Assembly: GCA_017650325.1 (NCBI GenBank)
Contig: JAGCFC010000184.1
Location: 1 to 37,111 of the forward strand
Source: Salinivirgaceae bacterium
GTDB taxonomy: Bacteria > Bacteroidota > Bacteroidia > Bacteroidales > SZUA-534
Direction: 5' to 3'
DNA: 37,111 bases
Part shown: positions 1 through 7,359 of the stretch, one piece after another
Position numbering within the stretch: the first letter of the stretch is position 1
Layout: each line of letters begins with the position of its first letter
Program-made: the position numbers and the translations under genes
The notes under the pieces: generated by a model
The model's database searches: none
The model's input: only the letters and a program-made list of their open reading frames with translations
What the model was told of the DNA's origin: nothing

Positions 1-1
1 G

Positions 2-331
2 GTACTGAAATTAAGAGGCGTATCGTACTATTGGAAGAATGCTGAGGAGTTGGCGGCCATCAATGGCAAAGAACTCTTCGGATTCGATGACAAGAAGCAC
101 ATTGGCGTTATTGCTCAGGAAGTTGAGGCCGTTGTGCCCGAGCTGGTTGTAACTGGCAAAGATGGCTTCAAGTCTGTGACATACGAGAACATTGCTCCAC
201 TTTTGATTGAGGCCATCAAAGAGCAGCAAGCAGAGATAGAGGAGCTGAAAAGCGTCAAAGCAGAAAATGAGGCAATGAAAAAAGAAATGGCCGAAATGAA
301 GAAGATGCTGGAGGAATTGATGAAGAAATAA
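2..331 (+). CDS. Peptidase S74 (intramolecular chaperone) domain protein, 3' end only
   Basis: This is the C-terminal 109 residues of a gene that begins before the window. The frame is open from base 2, so the TTG at 50 is internal. The segment LKLRGVSYYWK, then KHIGVIAQEVEAVVPELV, then YENIAPLLIEAIKEQQ matches the pattern of the peptidase S74 domain, which in phage tail spikes and many Bacteroidota surface proteins helps a trimeric stalk to fold and then cuts itself off. The last 40 or so residues are a Lys/Glu-rich heptad coiled coil ending in Lys-Lys. The stop is followed within 30 bases by a strong terminator. The upstream part, which would show whether this is a tail-fibre-like adhesin, is not visible. 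The domain call is fairly secure; the role of the whole protein is unknown. Confidence 0.85.
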   Translation, partial: VLKLRGVSYYWKNAEELAAINGKELFGFDDKKHIGVIAQEVEAVVPELVVTGKDGFKSVTYENIAPLLIEAIKEQQAEIEELKSVKAENEAMKKEMAEMKKMLEELMKK

Positions 332-356
332 AAAGGATTTTTTCATAATGTAGTGG

Positions 357-390
357 AAAAAGGCCACAGCCGTGAGGTTGAGGCCTTTTT
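357..390 (+). terminator. Rho-independent terminator after the S74 gene
   Basis: AAAAAGGCC at 357-365 pairs with GGCCTTTTT at 382-390 around a 16-base loop, giving a 9-bp stem ending in a T tract. It lies 26 bases after the stop codon at 331. Confidence 0.8.
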
Positions 391-636
391 ATTTAGTAAA
401 CCAGTCAAAATGGTCACATGTCGTAAAAAGCCTGGGGCATGAAATAATTCAGTGGGAGATGACCCGCAAAAAAGATATGCCTAACGGCTGCAAACGGGAG
501 TGTGAGTCATGCGTTAGCCGCACATTTTCCAATCATTCCAAAAAATATGTCCCTGAAACAATAAATTACTATATTCGCACGCTTTTAATTCGGGTTAACC
601 GAGCACTTATAATTGTAATTTAAAAAGGACATATAT
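391..636. other. Non-coding interval before the Kelch lipoprotein pair
   Basis: Together with the terminator this makes about 305 bases without a gene. A weak hairpin is possible (CTAACG at 481-486 with CGTTAG at 512-517). Close to the next start, TATAATTG at about 612 differs by one base from the Bacteroidota -7 element TAnnTTTG, but no TTTG lies at the proper distance upstream. The open frame of about 80 codons across this interval has no recognisable domain and overlaps the terminator, so I do not call it a gene. Confidence 0.5.
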
Positions 637-1761
637 ATGAGAAAGACAATCAGTTCTGTTATTCTTGCGCTTTGCGTGGCTTTAACATTCTACAACTGTG
701 AGTACCGCGACGACTTGCTTGGCAATTGGAAAGGGCCATCACAAATCAACTCAAACGGGCGTGGTGGAGCATCGTGCTTCGTTATTGATGACAAGGCTTA
801 TTTTGTTGGAGGACGCGGTTATATAAAAAGCGAGGCTTATTTTCTCGATACATGGCAGTTCGATCCAGATCACAACTCATGGACTCAGTGCGCTTCGGTT
901 CCCGCCGAAAAGGGCCGTTACTATGGCGTGGCTTTTGCCGCTACTGGTGCCGATGGTAAAATAAAGGGCTATTATGGAACCGGACTCGGCAAATCGGGCG
1001 AGCTGTTCAAAGATTTCTATGAGTTTGATCCGCTTGGAACAACCCAGGTGTCGTCAACAACCGGAACCAAAGATTACCCCGGTGCATGGACAGCTACTGA
1101 CTCACTCCCGGGCGAACCCATCTATGGAATGGTTGGTTTCGCTATCAATGGTGTGGGTTATGTAGGCGCAGGCAACACCAAGAACCAGGGCTATGCCAAT
1201 ACCTATTACTCTTACAATCCGTCGAACCCAGATGGCGAGAAATGGCAGATTGTTGAGCATATCAACCCGGCCAAGCGTTGCTACGGCAGCGTGTTTGTTA
1301 TCGACGACCGTGCCTACATTGTGGGCGGAGTCAGCAACGGCTCGCTTGTACACGACTTTGAGCGTTTCGATCCAAGTATCGAAAAAGGCGAGTACCGCTG
1401 GTATAAAATCACTCAGGATTTTGAGGACGACTATCGCAGCAGCAAATACACCAAAGTTTACCGTCAGCAGGCGGCTGCGTTCGCCATCAACGGACGCGGT
1501 TATTTGTGCTGTGGACAGACTGCCGGATCGAAGTCCGATGTATGGGAGTACATTCCACTGGTTGGCCGCGACAAAATGGGCGTTTGGCATGAGGTCTGCT
1601 CTTTCGAGGGATCGCAGCGCTACGCATGCCAGGGATTCGCAACGTCGAAGGGTATTGGTTATGTTGGAACAGGCATGATTGGTACTGGCAAAGACCAGTT
1701 CTATGATGATATTTGGGAATTCTGCCCTCAGGAGGATTATGACAAGCGTCCTGACCGTTAG
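637..1761 (+). CDS. Kelch-type beta-propeller lipoprotein (first of a tandem pair)
   Basis: A 374-residue exported protein. The N-terminus (MRKTISSVILALCVALTFYNC) is a signal peptide with a lipobox-like end and Cys21, so it is probably lipid-anchored. The mature part has about six repeats of the form F-x-I-(D/N)-x-(K/R)-(A/G)-Y-x-(V/G)-G-G/T-G followed by W/F-x-F-D/C-P, for example FVIDDKAYFVGG, FAINGVGYVGAG, FVIDDRAYIVGG, FAINGRGYLCCG and the final DDIWEFCPQED. This is the Kelch/galactose-oxidase-like propeller pattern. Six blades would account for the whole length, so there is no separate catalytic domain. Propellers of this kind bind carbohydrate or protein; NanM sialate mutarotase is a distant relative, but nothing here shows that activity. 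The next gene is its paralogue. The start has an AAAAAGGA tract 8 bases upstream. Confidence 0.8.
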   Translation: MRKTISSVILALCVALTFYNCEYRDDLLGNWKGPSQINSNGRGGASCFVIDDKAYFVGGRGYIKSEAYFLDTWQFDPDHNSWTQCASVPAEKGRYYGVAFAATGADGKIKGYYGTGLGKSGELFKDFYEFDPLGTTQVSSTTGTKDYPGAWTATDSLPGEPIYGMVGFAINGVGYVGAGNTKNQGYANTYYSYNPSNPDGEKWQIVEHINPAKRCYGSVFVIDDRAYIVGGVSNGSLVHDFERFDPSIEKGEYRWYKITQDFEDDYRSSKYTKVYRQQAAAFAINGRGYLCCGQTAGSKSDVWEYIPLVGRDKMGVWHEVCSFEGSQRYACQGFATSKGIGYVGTGMIGTGKDQFYDDIWEFCPQEDYDKRPDR

Positions 1762-1782
1762 TTTCCCGCAGCCGAAGGCATG

Positions 1783-1811
1783 AAAAGGGAAATCTATGGT
1801 TTCCCTTTTTT
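1783..1811 (+). terminator. Terminator between the two Kelch lipoprotein genes
   Basis: AAAAGGGAAA at 1783-1792 pairs with TTTCCCTTTT at 1800-1809 around a 7-base loop, followed by more T. It shows that an apparent upstream ATG at 1796 lies inside the hairpin and is not the start of the next gene. Confidence 0.8.
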
Positions 1812-1852
1812 GGCTTTTAACGGATAAACACATTAAAAACTCTTTCCCGACA

Positions 1853-2905
1853 ATGAGGAAAACTCTATATAAACTCACACTGTCAGTCTTGATTGCAACC
1901 GTGTTCTGCGCTTGCGATGACGACACCTATTACGGAAACTGGCGCTCGGTATCGACTCTGAACGCCAAGGGCCGTGCCAATGCCGCATCGTTTGTAATCG
2001 ACAGCAAGGCTTATGTGGTGGGCGGCTACGGGTTCTATTATGTGCCGACTTATTTCAATGCCACATGGGAGTTCGATACCGAGGATTATTCGTGGCGTGA
2101 GCGTGACTCTCTGCCAGGCCTGCCGAGGCGTGCCGGATCGGCTTTCTCCATCAACGGAAAGGGCTACTATTGCGGCGGTATAGGTGCCGACGGCGAATAC
2201 TATAGCGACTTGTTTGAGTTCGATCCTGAAAAGGAGCCTGGCTCGCAATGGACCAAACTGGTGGCCGACTCTTTTCCCGATGGCGGTTTTTACGACGGCA
2301 TCGGATTTGCCATCAACGGCAAAGGCTATGTTGGATCAGGCATTACATTATTTCACGGCACGTCGGGCAGTTACTTCTGTTTCGATCCGTCGAAACCCGA
2401 GGGCTCGCGCTGGAGCAAGGTTGAGTCGGCAAGCGGTGCTGCAGAGAGGCGCGGTGCAAGTGTGTTTGTCATCGACGACTGCGCGTACATTATCGGTGGA
2501 CGCAGCAACGATTATCGGGTGGCTTCGTTTGAGCGCTATAATGCTTCAACCGACGAGTTCAGTGTAATAAGTAACAACATGGTTGCCGACTACAACATCG
2601 ACCTTCTCTATCGCTACAATGCTTCGGCGTTCAGTATAGGAAACGACGGATACTTGACCTGCGGTGTGAAGTTCACAGGCGAGGTTTTGCGCGACACATG
2701 GCGCTACACACCAGATGGCGGTATCGGTCACTGGCAGTTGATTGGTGATTTTGAAGGACCAAACCGTTATTCGGCCACTTGTTTTGTTGCCGGGCGAAAT
2801 GCATTCCTGCTCTGTGGCCAAAATGGCAATTTCTCGACTAGTTACAAGGACGATGTATGGCTTTTCTGTCCCGATGAAAAATACCATCGTCAACCAACAA
2901 AATAA
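1853..2905 (+). CDS. Kelch-type beta-propeller lipoprotein (second of a tandem pair)
   Basis: A 350-residue paralogue of the preceding gene. I start it at ATG 1853 because MRKTLYKLTLSVLIATVFCAC gives a clean lipoprotein signal with LIATVFCAC and matches the first paralogue's MRKT start; the frame is open further upstream, but that stretch is the terminator hairpin. The mature N-terminus YYGNWRSVSTLNAKGRANAASFVIDSKAYVVGG aligns directly with LLGNWKGPSQINSNGRGGASCFVIDDKAYFVGG of its neighbour (only partial strings compared). Again about six propeller blades fill the chain, ending DDVWLFCPDEKYH. The role is unknown. The pair probably arose by tandem duplication, and each copy may be expressed separately given the terminator between them. 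A cvpA-like gene begins 13 bases downstream. Confidence 0.8.
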   Translation: MRKTLYKLTLSVLIATVFCACDDDTYYGNWRSVSTLNAKGRANAASFVIDSKAYVVGGYGFYYVPTYFNATWEFDTEDYSWRERDSLPGLPRRAGSAFSINGKGYYCGGIGADGEYYSDLFEFDPEKEPGSQWTKLVADSFPDGGFYDGIGFAINGKGYVGSGITLFHGTSGSYFCFDPSKPEGSRWSKVESASGAAERRGASVFVIDDCAYIIGGRSNDYRVASFERYNASTDEFSVISNNMVADYNIDLLYRYNASAFSIGNDGYLTCGVKFTGEVLRDTWRYTPDGGIGHWQLIGDFEGPNRYSATCFVAGRNAFLLCGQNGNFSTSYKDDVWLFCPDEKYHRQPTK

Positions 2906-2918
2906 AAAAGACTGACCA

Positions 2919-3476
2919 ATGCCTGCCAATATTTTCGACATCGTAGTTCTGGTTTTAATCGGCATAGCGGCCGTGACGGGCTTTTTCAAAGGCTTGATAA
3001 CCATGCTTACATCGCTTGTGGCCATTTTGCTCGGCGCGTGGCTCACAATGAAGTTCTCGTACGTCACGGGCGGATTTCTGCAGGCGCACTTCAATTTCAA
3101 CGAGCAGTATGTTACTGTGGCTTCGTTTGTCATCACATTTTTGATTGTTGTTGTGGGCGTTCATCTGCTTGGTCGTACCATTAGCAGCCTTGTCAAGGCT
3201 ATTTCGCTCGGCTGGGCCGATAAGATTTTGGGTGTTGTGTTCAGTGTGTTGCGCAGTGCGTTCATTATCAGCGCTATTGTGTCGGCGCTTAACTCGTTTG
3301 GCCCGGCTTCGTCCATTTTCAGCGAGGAGATGAAGGAAGAGAGCGTATTGTTCAACAAGATTGCCCCGATTGCCCCGTTTGTATTCAAGCAGCTCAACTT
3401 TAATCTGGGCGACCATATCCCGACAGTACCGTCGAACATTGGCGACATTCTGCCCGAAGACTCGAAAATTTTATAA
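2919..3476 (+). CDS. CvpA family inner-membrane protein
   Basis: A 185-residue membrane protein with four hydrophobic segments at roughly residues 5-24, 28-48, 67-87 and 110-130. The N-terminal stretch FDIVVLVLIGIAAVTGFFKGL, with the Gly-x-x-x-Gly/Phe-x-x-Gly pattern in the first helix, is typical of the CvpA (colicin V production) family. The family is widespread and tied to envelope stress resistance; the molecular function is not settled. The C-terminal 45 residues are polar and end ILPEDSKIL. It lies 13 bases after the Kelch lipoprotein and 33 bases before tyrS, so it is probably co-transcribed with one or both. Confidence 0.85.
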   Translation: MPANIFDIVVLVLIGIAAVTGFFKGLITMLTSLVAILLGAWLTMKFSYVTGGFLQAHFNFNEQYVTVASFVITFLIVVVGVHLLGRTISSLVKAISLGWADKILGVVFSVLRSAFIISAIVSALNSFGPASSIFSEEMKEESVLFNKIAPIAPFVFKQLNFNLGDHIPTVPSNIGDILPEDSKIL

Positions 3477-3509
3477 AACCGATATATCATTTAAAATCAT
3501 ACACATACA

Positions 3510-4802
3510 ATGAATTTCATAGAAGAATTGACATGGAGAGGCATGATTCATCAGATGATGCCCGGAACAGAGGAACTACTTGCTAAAGAACAAGTTACGG
3601 CATATTTGGGAATCGACCCTACGGCCGACTCGCTTCACATTGGCCACCTTTGCGGTGTTATGATGCTGCGCCACTTCCAACGCTGTGGCCACAAGCCGCT
3701 GGCTTTGATTGGCGGTGCAACGGGAATGATTGGTGACCCATCAGGCAAAAGCCAGGAGCGCAACCTGCTCGACGAGGAGACACTGCGCCACAACGTTGCC
3801 TGCATTAAAAAGCAACTGTCGAAATTCCTTGATTTTGACAGCGATGCGCCAAACCGCGCCGAACTGGTGAACAACTACGACTGGATGAAGGATTTCACCT
3901 TCCTCGATTTTGCCCGTGAGGTGGGCAAGCATATCACCGTTAACTATATGATGGCAAAAGATTCAGTGCAGAAGCGTCTTAACGGTGAGGCTCGCGATGG
4001 TCTGTCGTTTACCGAGTTCACTTACCAGCTGCTTCAGGGTTACGATTTTCTGTACTTGAACGAGCATAAAAACTGCAAGCTGCAGCTTGGCGGTGCCGAC
4101 CAATGGGGTAACATCACCACTGGCTCTGAGCTTATTCGCCGAACCAATGGAAATGAGTGCTTCGCGCTTACCTGCCCGCTTGTGACTAAAGCCGACGGCG
4201 GTAAATTCGGCAAGACCGAGAGTGGCAACGTATGGCTCGATCCTGTCCGCACATCGCCTTACCAGTTCTATCAGTTCTGGATTAACACGTCGGATGCCGA
4301 TGCCGAGAAATACATCAAGATTTTCACCACTCTTTCGAAGGAGGAAGTTGACGAACTGATTGCCGAGCAAGCCAAAGATCCGGGGCTTCGTCCGCTGCAA
4401 AAGCGTTTGGCTAAGGAAGTTACCATTATGGTTCACTCGGAGGCTGACTACAATATGGCTGTTGAGGCATCGGGCATTCTGTTTGGAAAATCGACCAAAG
4501 ACAACCTCTTGAAACTTGACGAGCGCACGTTCCTTGAGGTGTTTGCCGGCGTGCCTACATATGAGATCAGCAAAGCCGAGCTTGCCGGTGGTATCGGTGT
4601 TATCGATCTGCTGACCGATAAAGCTCCCGTTTTCCCGTCGAAGGGCGACCTGCGGCGCAACATTCAAGGAGGCGGTGTATCTCTTGACAAAGAGAAAGTT
4701 ACCGATCCTAACTTGATTGTGAACGACTCGTTCCTGCTCAACGGCAAATATCTGCTGGCGCAAAAAGGCAAGAAGGATTATTCGCTGTTGATTGCGAAAT
4801 AG
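3510..4802 (+). CDS. tyrS: Tyrosyl-tRNA synthetase
   Basis: A 430-residue class I aminoacyl-tRNA synthetase that charges tRNA-Tyr in the cytoplasm. The HIGH motif is HIGH at residues 43-46, preceded by [11 protein letters not shown]. The KMSKS-equivalent is KFGKT at 232-236. Tyrosine and ATP pocket segments such as [13 protein letters not shown] are present. The C-terminal part (about 360-430) is the S4-type RNA-binding domain with [13 protein letters not shown]. The length is normal for the bacterial TyrRS family. The ATG at 3510 gives the expected N-terminus. A strong terminator follows. Confidence 0.97.
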   Translation: MNFIEELTWRGMIHQMMPGTEELLAKEQVTAYLGIDPTADSLHIGHLCGVMMLRHFQRCGHKPLALIGGATGMIGDPSGKSQERNLLDEETLRHNVACIKKQLSKFLDFDSDAPNRAELVNNYDWMKDFTFLDFAREVGKHITVNYMMAKDSVQKRLNGEARDGLSFTEFTYQLLQGYDFLYLNEHKNCKLQLGGADQWGNITTGSELIRRTNGNECFALTCPLVTKADGGKFGKTESGNVWLDPVRTSPYQFYQFWINTSDADAEKYIKIFTTLSKEEVDELIAEQAKDPGLRPLQKRLAKEVTIMVHSEADYNMAVEASGILFGKSTKDNLLKLDERTFLEVFAGVPTYEISKAELAGGIGVIDLLTDKAPVFPSKGDLRRNIQGGGVSLDKEKVTDPNLIVNDSFLLNGKYLLAQKGKKDYSLLIAK

Positions 4803-4833
4803 TACAAAGCCTACGGAGGCTTACTATCTGAAC

Positions 4834-4870
4834 AAATCGCCTATGTAATGCATTACGTGGGCGATTTTTT
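4834..4870 (+). terminator. Terminator after tyrS
   Basis: AAATCGCC at 4834-4841 pairs with GGCGATTT at 4860-4867 and is followed by more T. The inner part contains the perfect palindrome GTAATGCATTAC (4845-4856), which lengthens the hairpin. Confidence 0.85.
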
Positions 4871-4923
4871 TTGCCATACACCTGCAAATTGCTAACTTGC
4901 AACCAAAGGAAAACCAAGATAAT

Positions 4924-6030
4924 ATGCTGCGTAAACTTCTGAAACACATTATATTACTTGTCAATCTTGTGTTTGTGGCGTTAATGCTTGTGGCAGGGGC
5001 GGCACGGTGGCTCAATCCGGCTGAGCACACTGCCATTGCGCTCATGGGACTTGGGTTTCCGATTCTGCTACTTATAAATGTGGCGTTTATTGTCTGGTGG
5101 ATTGTTTGCCGCAAATGGCTTTTACTACTGCCGCTTGCCGCCATTGTTCCGTTTGTGCCAAGTTATATCGATTTCCCGCTTGGTGGCGATAATGAAGCTG
5201 CCAGCAACCGGCAAATCAGAATTTTATCGTACAACGTTCACAATTTCGGATTGCACGCCCGCCCTAACCATATACAGGAGATGAAGGAAATAATGGAGTT
5301 TGTGGGGTGTGAAAACCTCGATATTGCCTGTTTTCAAGAGTATAGTAGCGGCGACAATACACTGCCTGTTCATCAGGCGTTGCGCAAAATCTTCAAATAC
5401 AGTCATCTGAAGGTCAGCAAGAGTCCATACGCCTATGGCGATGTCAGTGACGGTCTGGCAACATACAGCAACTTTCCCATTGTTGGTGGCGATTTTGTAA
5501 GATCAGACGGCGAGACCGACAATGTTATCATTTACACCGATATTGCCATTGGATCCGACACTGTCCGTGTGATCAACTGCCATTTGCAGTCGTATAAGTT
5601 TTCGGCTTCGGAGTACGATTTTATCGAGAAGGTGAACTCGCTCAACTCCGACGTTTACGATAAAACAAAGCAGAACGAGACCCGTGCGGGGCTGCGTAGT
5701 GTTTATAAAAGGATGCGGAAAGCCTACGAGTGGCGTGTAAAGCAGGCACGCACTCTTGCCAATCTAGTCGGCGAATCACCCTATCAGGTTGTTGTATGCG
5801 GCGATTTCAATGAGACGCAGTCATCATACATCTACCGTCTAGTTAGTCGCAACCTTCACGACTCACAGCGTGTGGCAAGCACCGGCTGGCGCAATACTTA
5901 CCGCAGGTTCGTGCCGGGCATCCGTATCGACTACATTCTCTATTCGGGTCGCATGAAATGCCGCAGTTGCAATGTGCCTCAGGTCGATTACTCCGATCAC
6001 AGACCGGTGGTGGGCGAGTACCAGTTTTGA
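4924..6030 (+). CDS. Membrane-anchored endonuclease/exonuclease/phosphatase family protein
   Basis: A 368-residue protein. The first 85 residues hold three hydrophobic segments (about 7-30, 37-57 and 63-80); the rest is an EEP-fold domain that should face the periplasm or cytoplasm depending on topology. Catalytic landmarks of the DNase I/exonuclease III superfamily are present: ILSYNVHNFG near the start of the domain, CFQEY with the metal-binding Glu, VVVCGDFNETQ, and the C-terminal SDHRPVVGEY. The substrate cannot be told from sequence: members cut nucleic acids, inositol phosphates or sphingomyelin. I chose ATG 4924 rather than the upstream TTG at 4897 because it has a purine-rich AAAGGAAA stretch before it and begins with basic residues before the first membrane helix. 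It lies between two terminator-like regions and may be a single-gene unit. Confidence 0.85.
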   Translation: MLRKLLKHIILLVNLVFVALMLVAGAARWLNPAEHTAIALMGLGFPILLLINVAFIVWWIVCRKWLLLLPLAAIVPFVPSYIDFPLGGDNEAASNRQIRILSYNVHNFGLHARPNHIQEMKEIMEFVGCENLDIACFQEYSSGDNTLPVHQALRKIFKYSHLKVSKSPYAYGDVSDGLATYSNFPIVGGDFVRSDGETDNVIIYTDIAIGSDTVRVINCHLQSYKFSASEYDFIEKVNSLNSDVYDKTKQNETRAGLRSVYKRMRKAYEWRVKQARTLANLVGESPYQVVVCGDFNETQSSYIYRLVSRNLHDSQRVASTGWRNTYRRFVPGIRIDYILYSGRMKCRSCNVPQVDYSDHRPVVGEYQF

Positions 6031-6326
6031 GAAATCAAGTGAAGATTATCATTTCTGGGTATTTAAAACCATGACATACACACAGTTTTTGTGTCATCGG
6101 TGAAGTAAAACGCTTGGTAAGTAGAGTTTTCCAAACTATTCACTTATGGCAAAACCCGCAGAATCTGCCAAATATTTGTTTACCTTTGTGTAAATTATGT
6201 TTTTTAAAAGAATCATGACTAAGATATTTGTGAGTTCTATCTGATAATTATTACTGAATTTCTGGTAGTTATTTTGTAAATATTTGATGTGAGACCTCCG
6301 ATTTTGAAAATGCTAAACAGTTGATT
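6031..6326. other. Non-coding interval with a possible promoter for the kinase gene
   Basis: About 296 bases without a gene. A hairpin can form from ATGACA (6071-6076) and TGTCAT (6092-6097), but no T tract follows. TACCTTTG at 6181-6188 is an exact match to the Bacteroidota -7 element TAnnTTTG; no clear TTTG sits 19-21 bases upstream of it, so the promoter call is weak. If it is used, the leader of the next gene is about 130 bases. Confidence 0.4.
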
Positions 6327-7301
6327 ATGAAAAGGATTTTAGGAATGGGCAATGCCCTAGTCGATATTATGACAACACTCCCCAGCGACAGCGTGTTGGC
6401 CGATTTTAATCTGCCCAAAGGCAGTATGCAGCTTGTTGATAGCGAATTGTGCGAAAAAATCCACAACCGTGTAGAGTGCTACAATCCGAAACTGACGGCC
6501 GGAGGCTCGGCTGCCAACACCATCCACGGCTTGGCGCACCTTGGCGTGCCGTGCGGCTTTATTGGAAAAACAGGCAGCGACAAGTTGGGTAACCTTTTCC
6601 TTCAGGATCTTACCAACTCAGGCGTCACGCCACATCTGCTTGGCAGCAAGTCGGCCACGGGACATGCCATTGCTCTTGTCTCGCCTGACTCGGAGCGCAC
6701 GTTCGCAACCCACTTGGGCGCTGCAGTCGAACTCACAGCCGCCGAGATTGACGCGGAAGTTTTCGAACAATACGATTATTTCTATATTGAAGGATATCTG
6801 GTTCAAAATCATGACCTTATAGAGACGGCCGTAAAAACCGCACGTAAGTTGGGCATGAAGGTGGCTATCGACCTTGCAAGTTATAATGTGGTTGCTGATA
6901 ATCTCGATTTTCTGCGCCGCATTTCGAAAGAATATGTCGATGTGATTTTTGCAAACGAGGAGGAAGCAAAGGCCTTTACTGGCAAGGAAGCCGAGGCTGC
7001 GGCTGAAGAGATTGCCGGAATGTGCGATATTGCTGTGGTTAAAGTTGGCAAGCGCGGATCGATAATCAGACAGGGTGGCAATGTGTACCGCACAGGCATT
7101 ATTGACGCCAATTGCATAGATACCACCGGCGCCGGCGACCTTTACGCTGCGGGATTCATGTACGGACTTGCTTCGGGTTACAGCCTTGACCGCTGCGGAC
7201 GGCTCGGTGCTTTGCTGTCGGGCAAGGTTATTGAGAATCTTGGTGGGCAGATTTCATCCGAAGGATGGAATTTCATTGACAGAGAATTAAAGAATATTTG
7301 A
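6327..7301 (+). CDS. PfkB family kinase (probable adenosine or sugar kinase)
   Basis: A 324-residue cytoplasmic kinase of the ribokinase/PfkB superfamily. Motif 1 is GGSAANTIHGLAHLG near residues 55-70, and motif 2 is DTTGAGDLYAAG near residues 265-276, with the catalytic base Asp271 and the GAGD anion hole. The opening ILGMGNALVDIM is typical of the branch annotated as adenosine kinase in Bacteroidota, but substrate assignment within PfkB from sequence alone is unreliable. The start is ATG 6327; an in-frame TTG two codons earlier is unlikely. There is no partner gene that would point to a pathway. Confidence 0.88.
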   Translation: MKRILGMGNALVDIMTTLPSDSVLADFNLPKGSMQLVDSELCEKIHNRVECYNPKLTAGGSAANTIHGLAHLGVPCGFIGKTGSDKLGNLFLQDLTNSGVTPHLLGSKSATGHAIALVSPDSERTFATHLGAAVELTAAEIDAEVFEQYDYFYIEGYLVQNHDLIETAVKTARKLGMKVAIDLASYNVVADNLDFLRRISKEYVDVIFANEEEAKAFTGKEAEAAAEEIAGMCDIAVVKVGKRGSIIRQGGNVYRTGIIDANCIDTTGAGDLYAAGFMYGLASGYSLDRCGRLGALLSGKVIENLGGQISSEGWNFIDRELKNI

Positions 7302-7359
7302 AATCCTTATACAATTGCACTCTAGTGTGTTAGGAATCGACAATTAAAGGAAAAGTGGA

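Noticed and set aside
481..517. Possible structured RNA (CTAACG with CGTTAG)
   Set aside because: A 6-bp stem with a 25-base loop in AT-rich DNA is not enough to call an RNA or riboswitch.
372..623. Open frame of about 80 codons between the terminator and the Kelch pair
   Set aside because: It starts inside the terminator hairpin, shows no domain and has a composition unlike the flanking genes.
1102..1926. Long open frame on the minus strand opposite the Kelch lipoproteins
   Set aside because: It lies wholly antisense to two clear propeller genes, has no domain, and its composition is what the complement of the sense codons would give.
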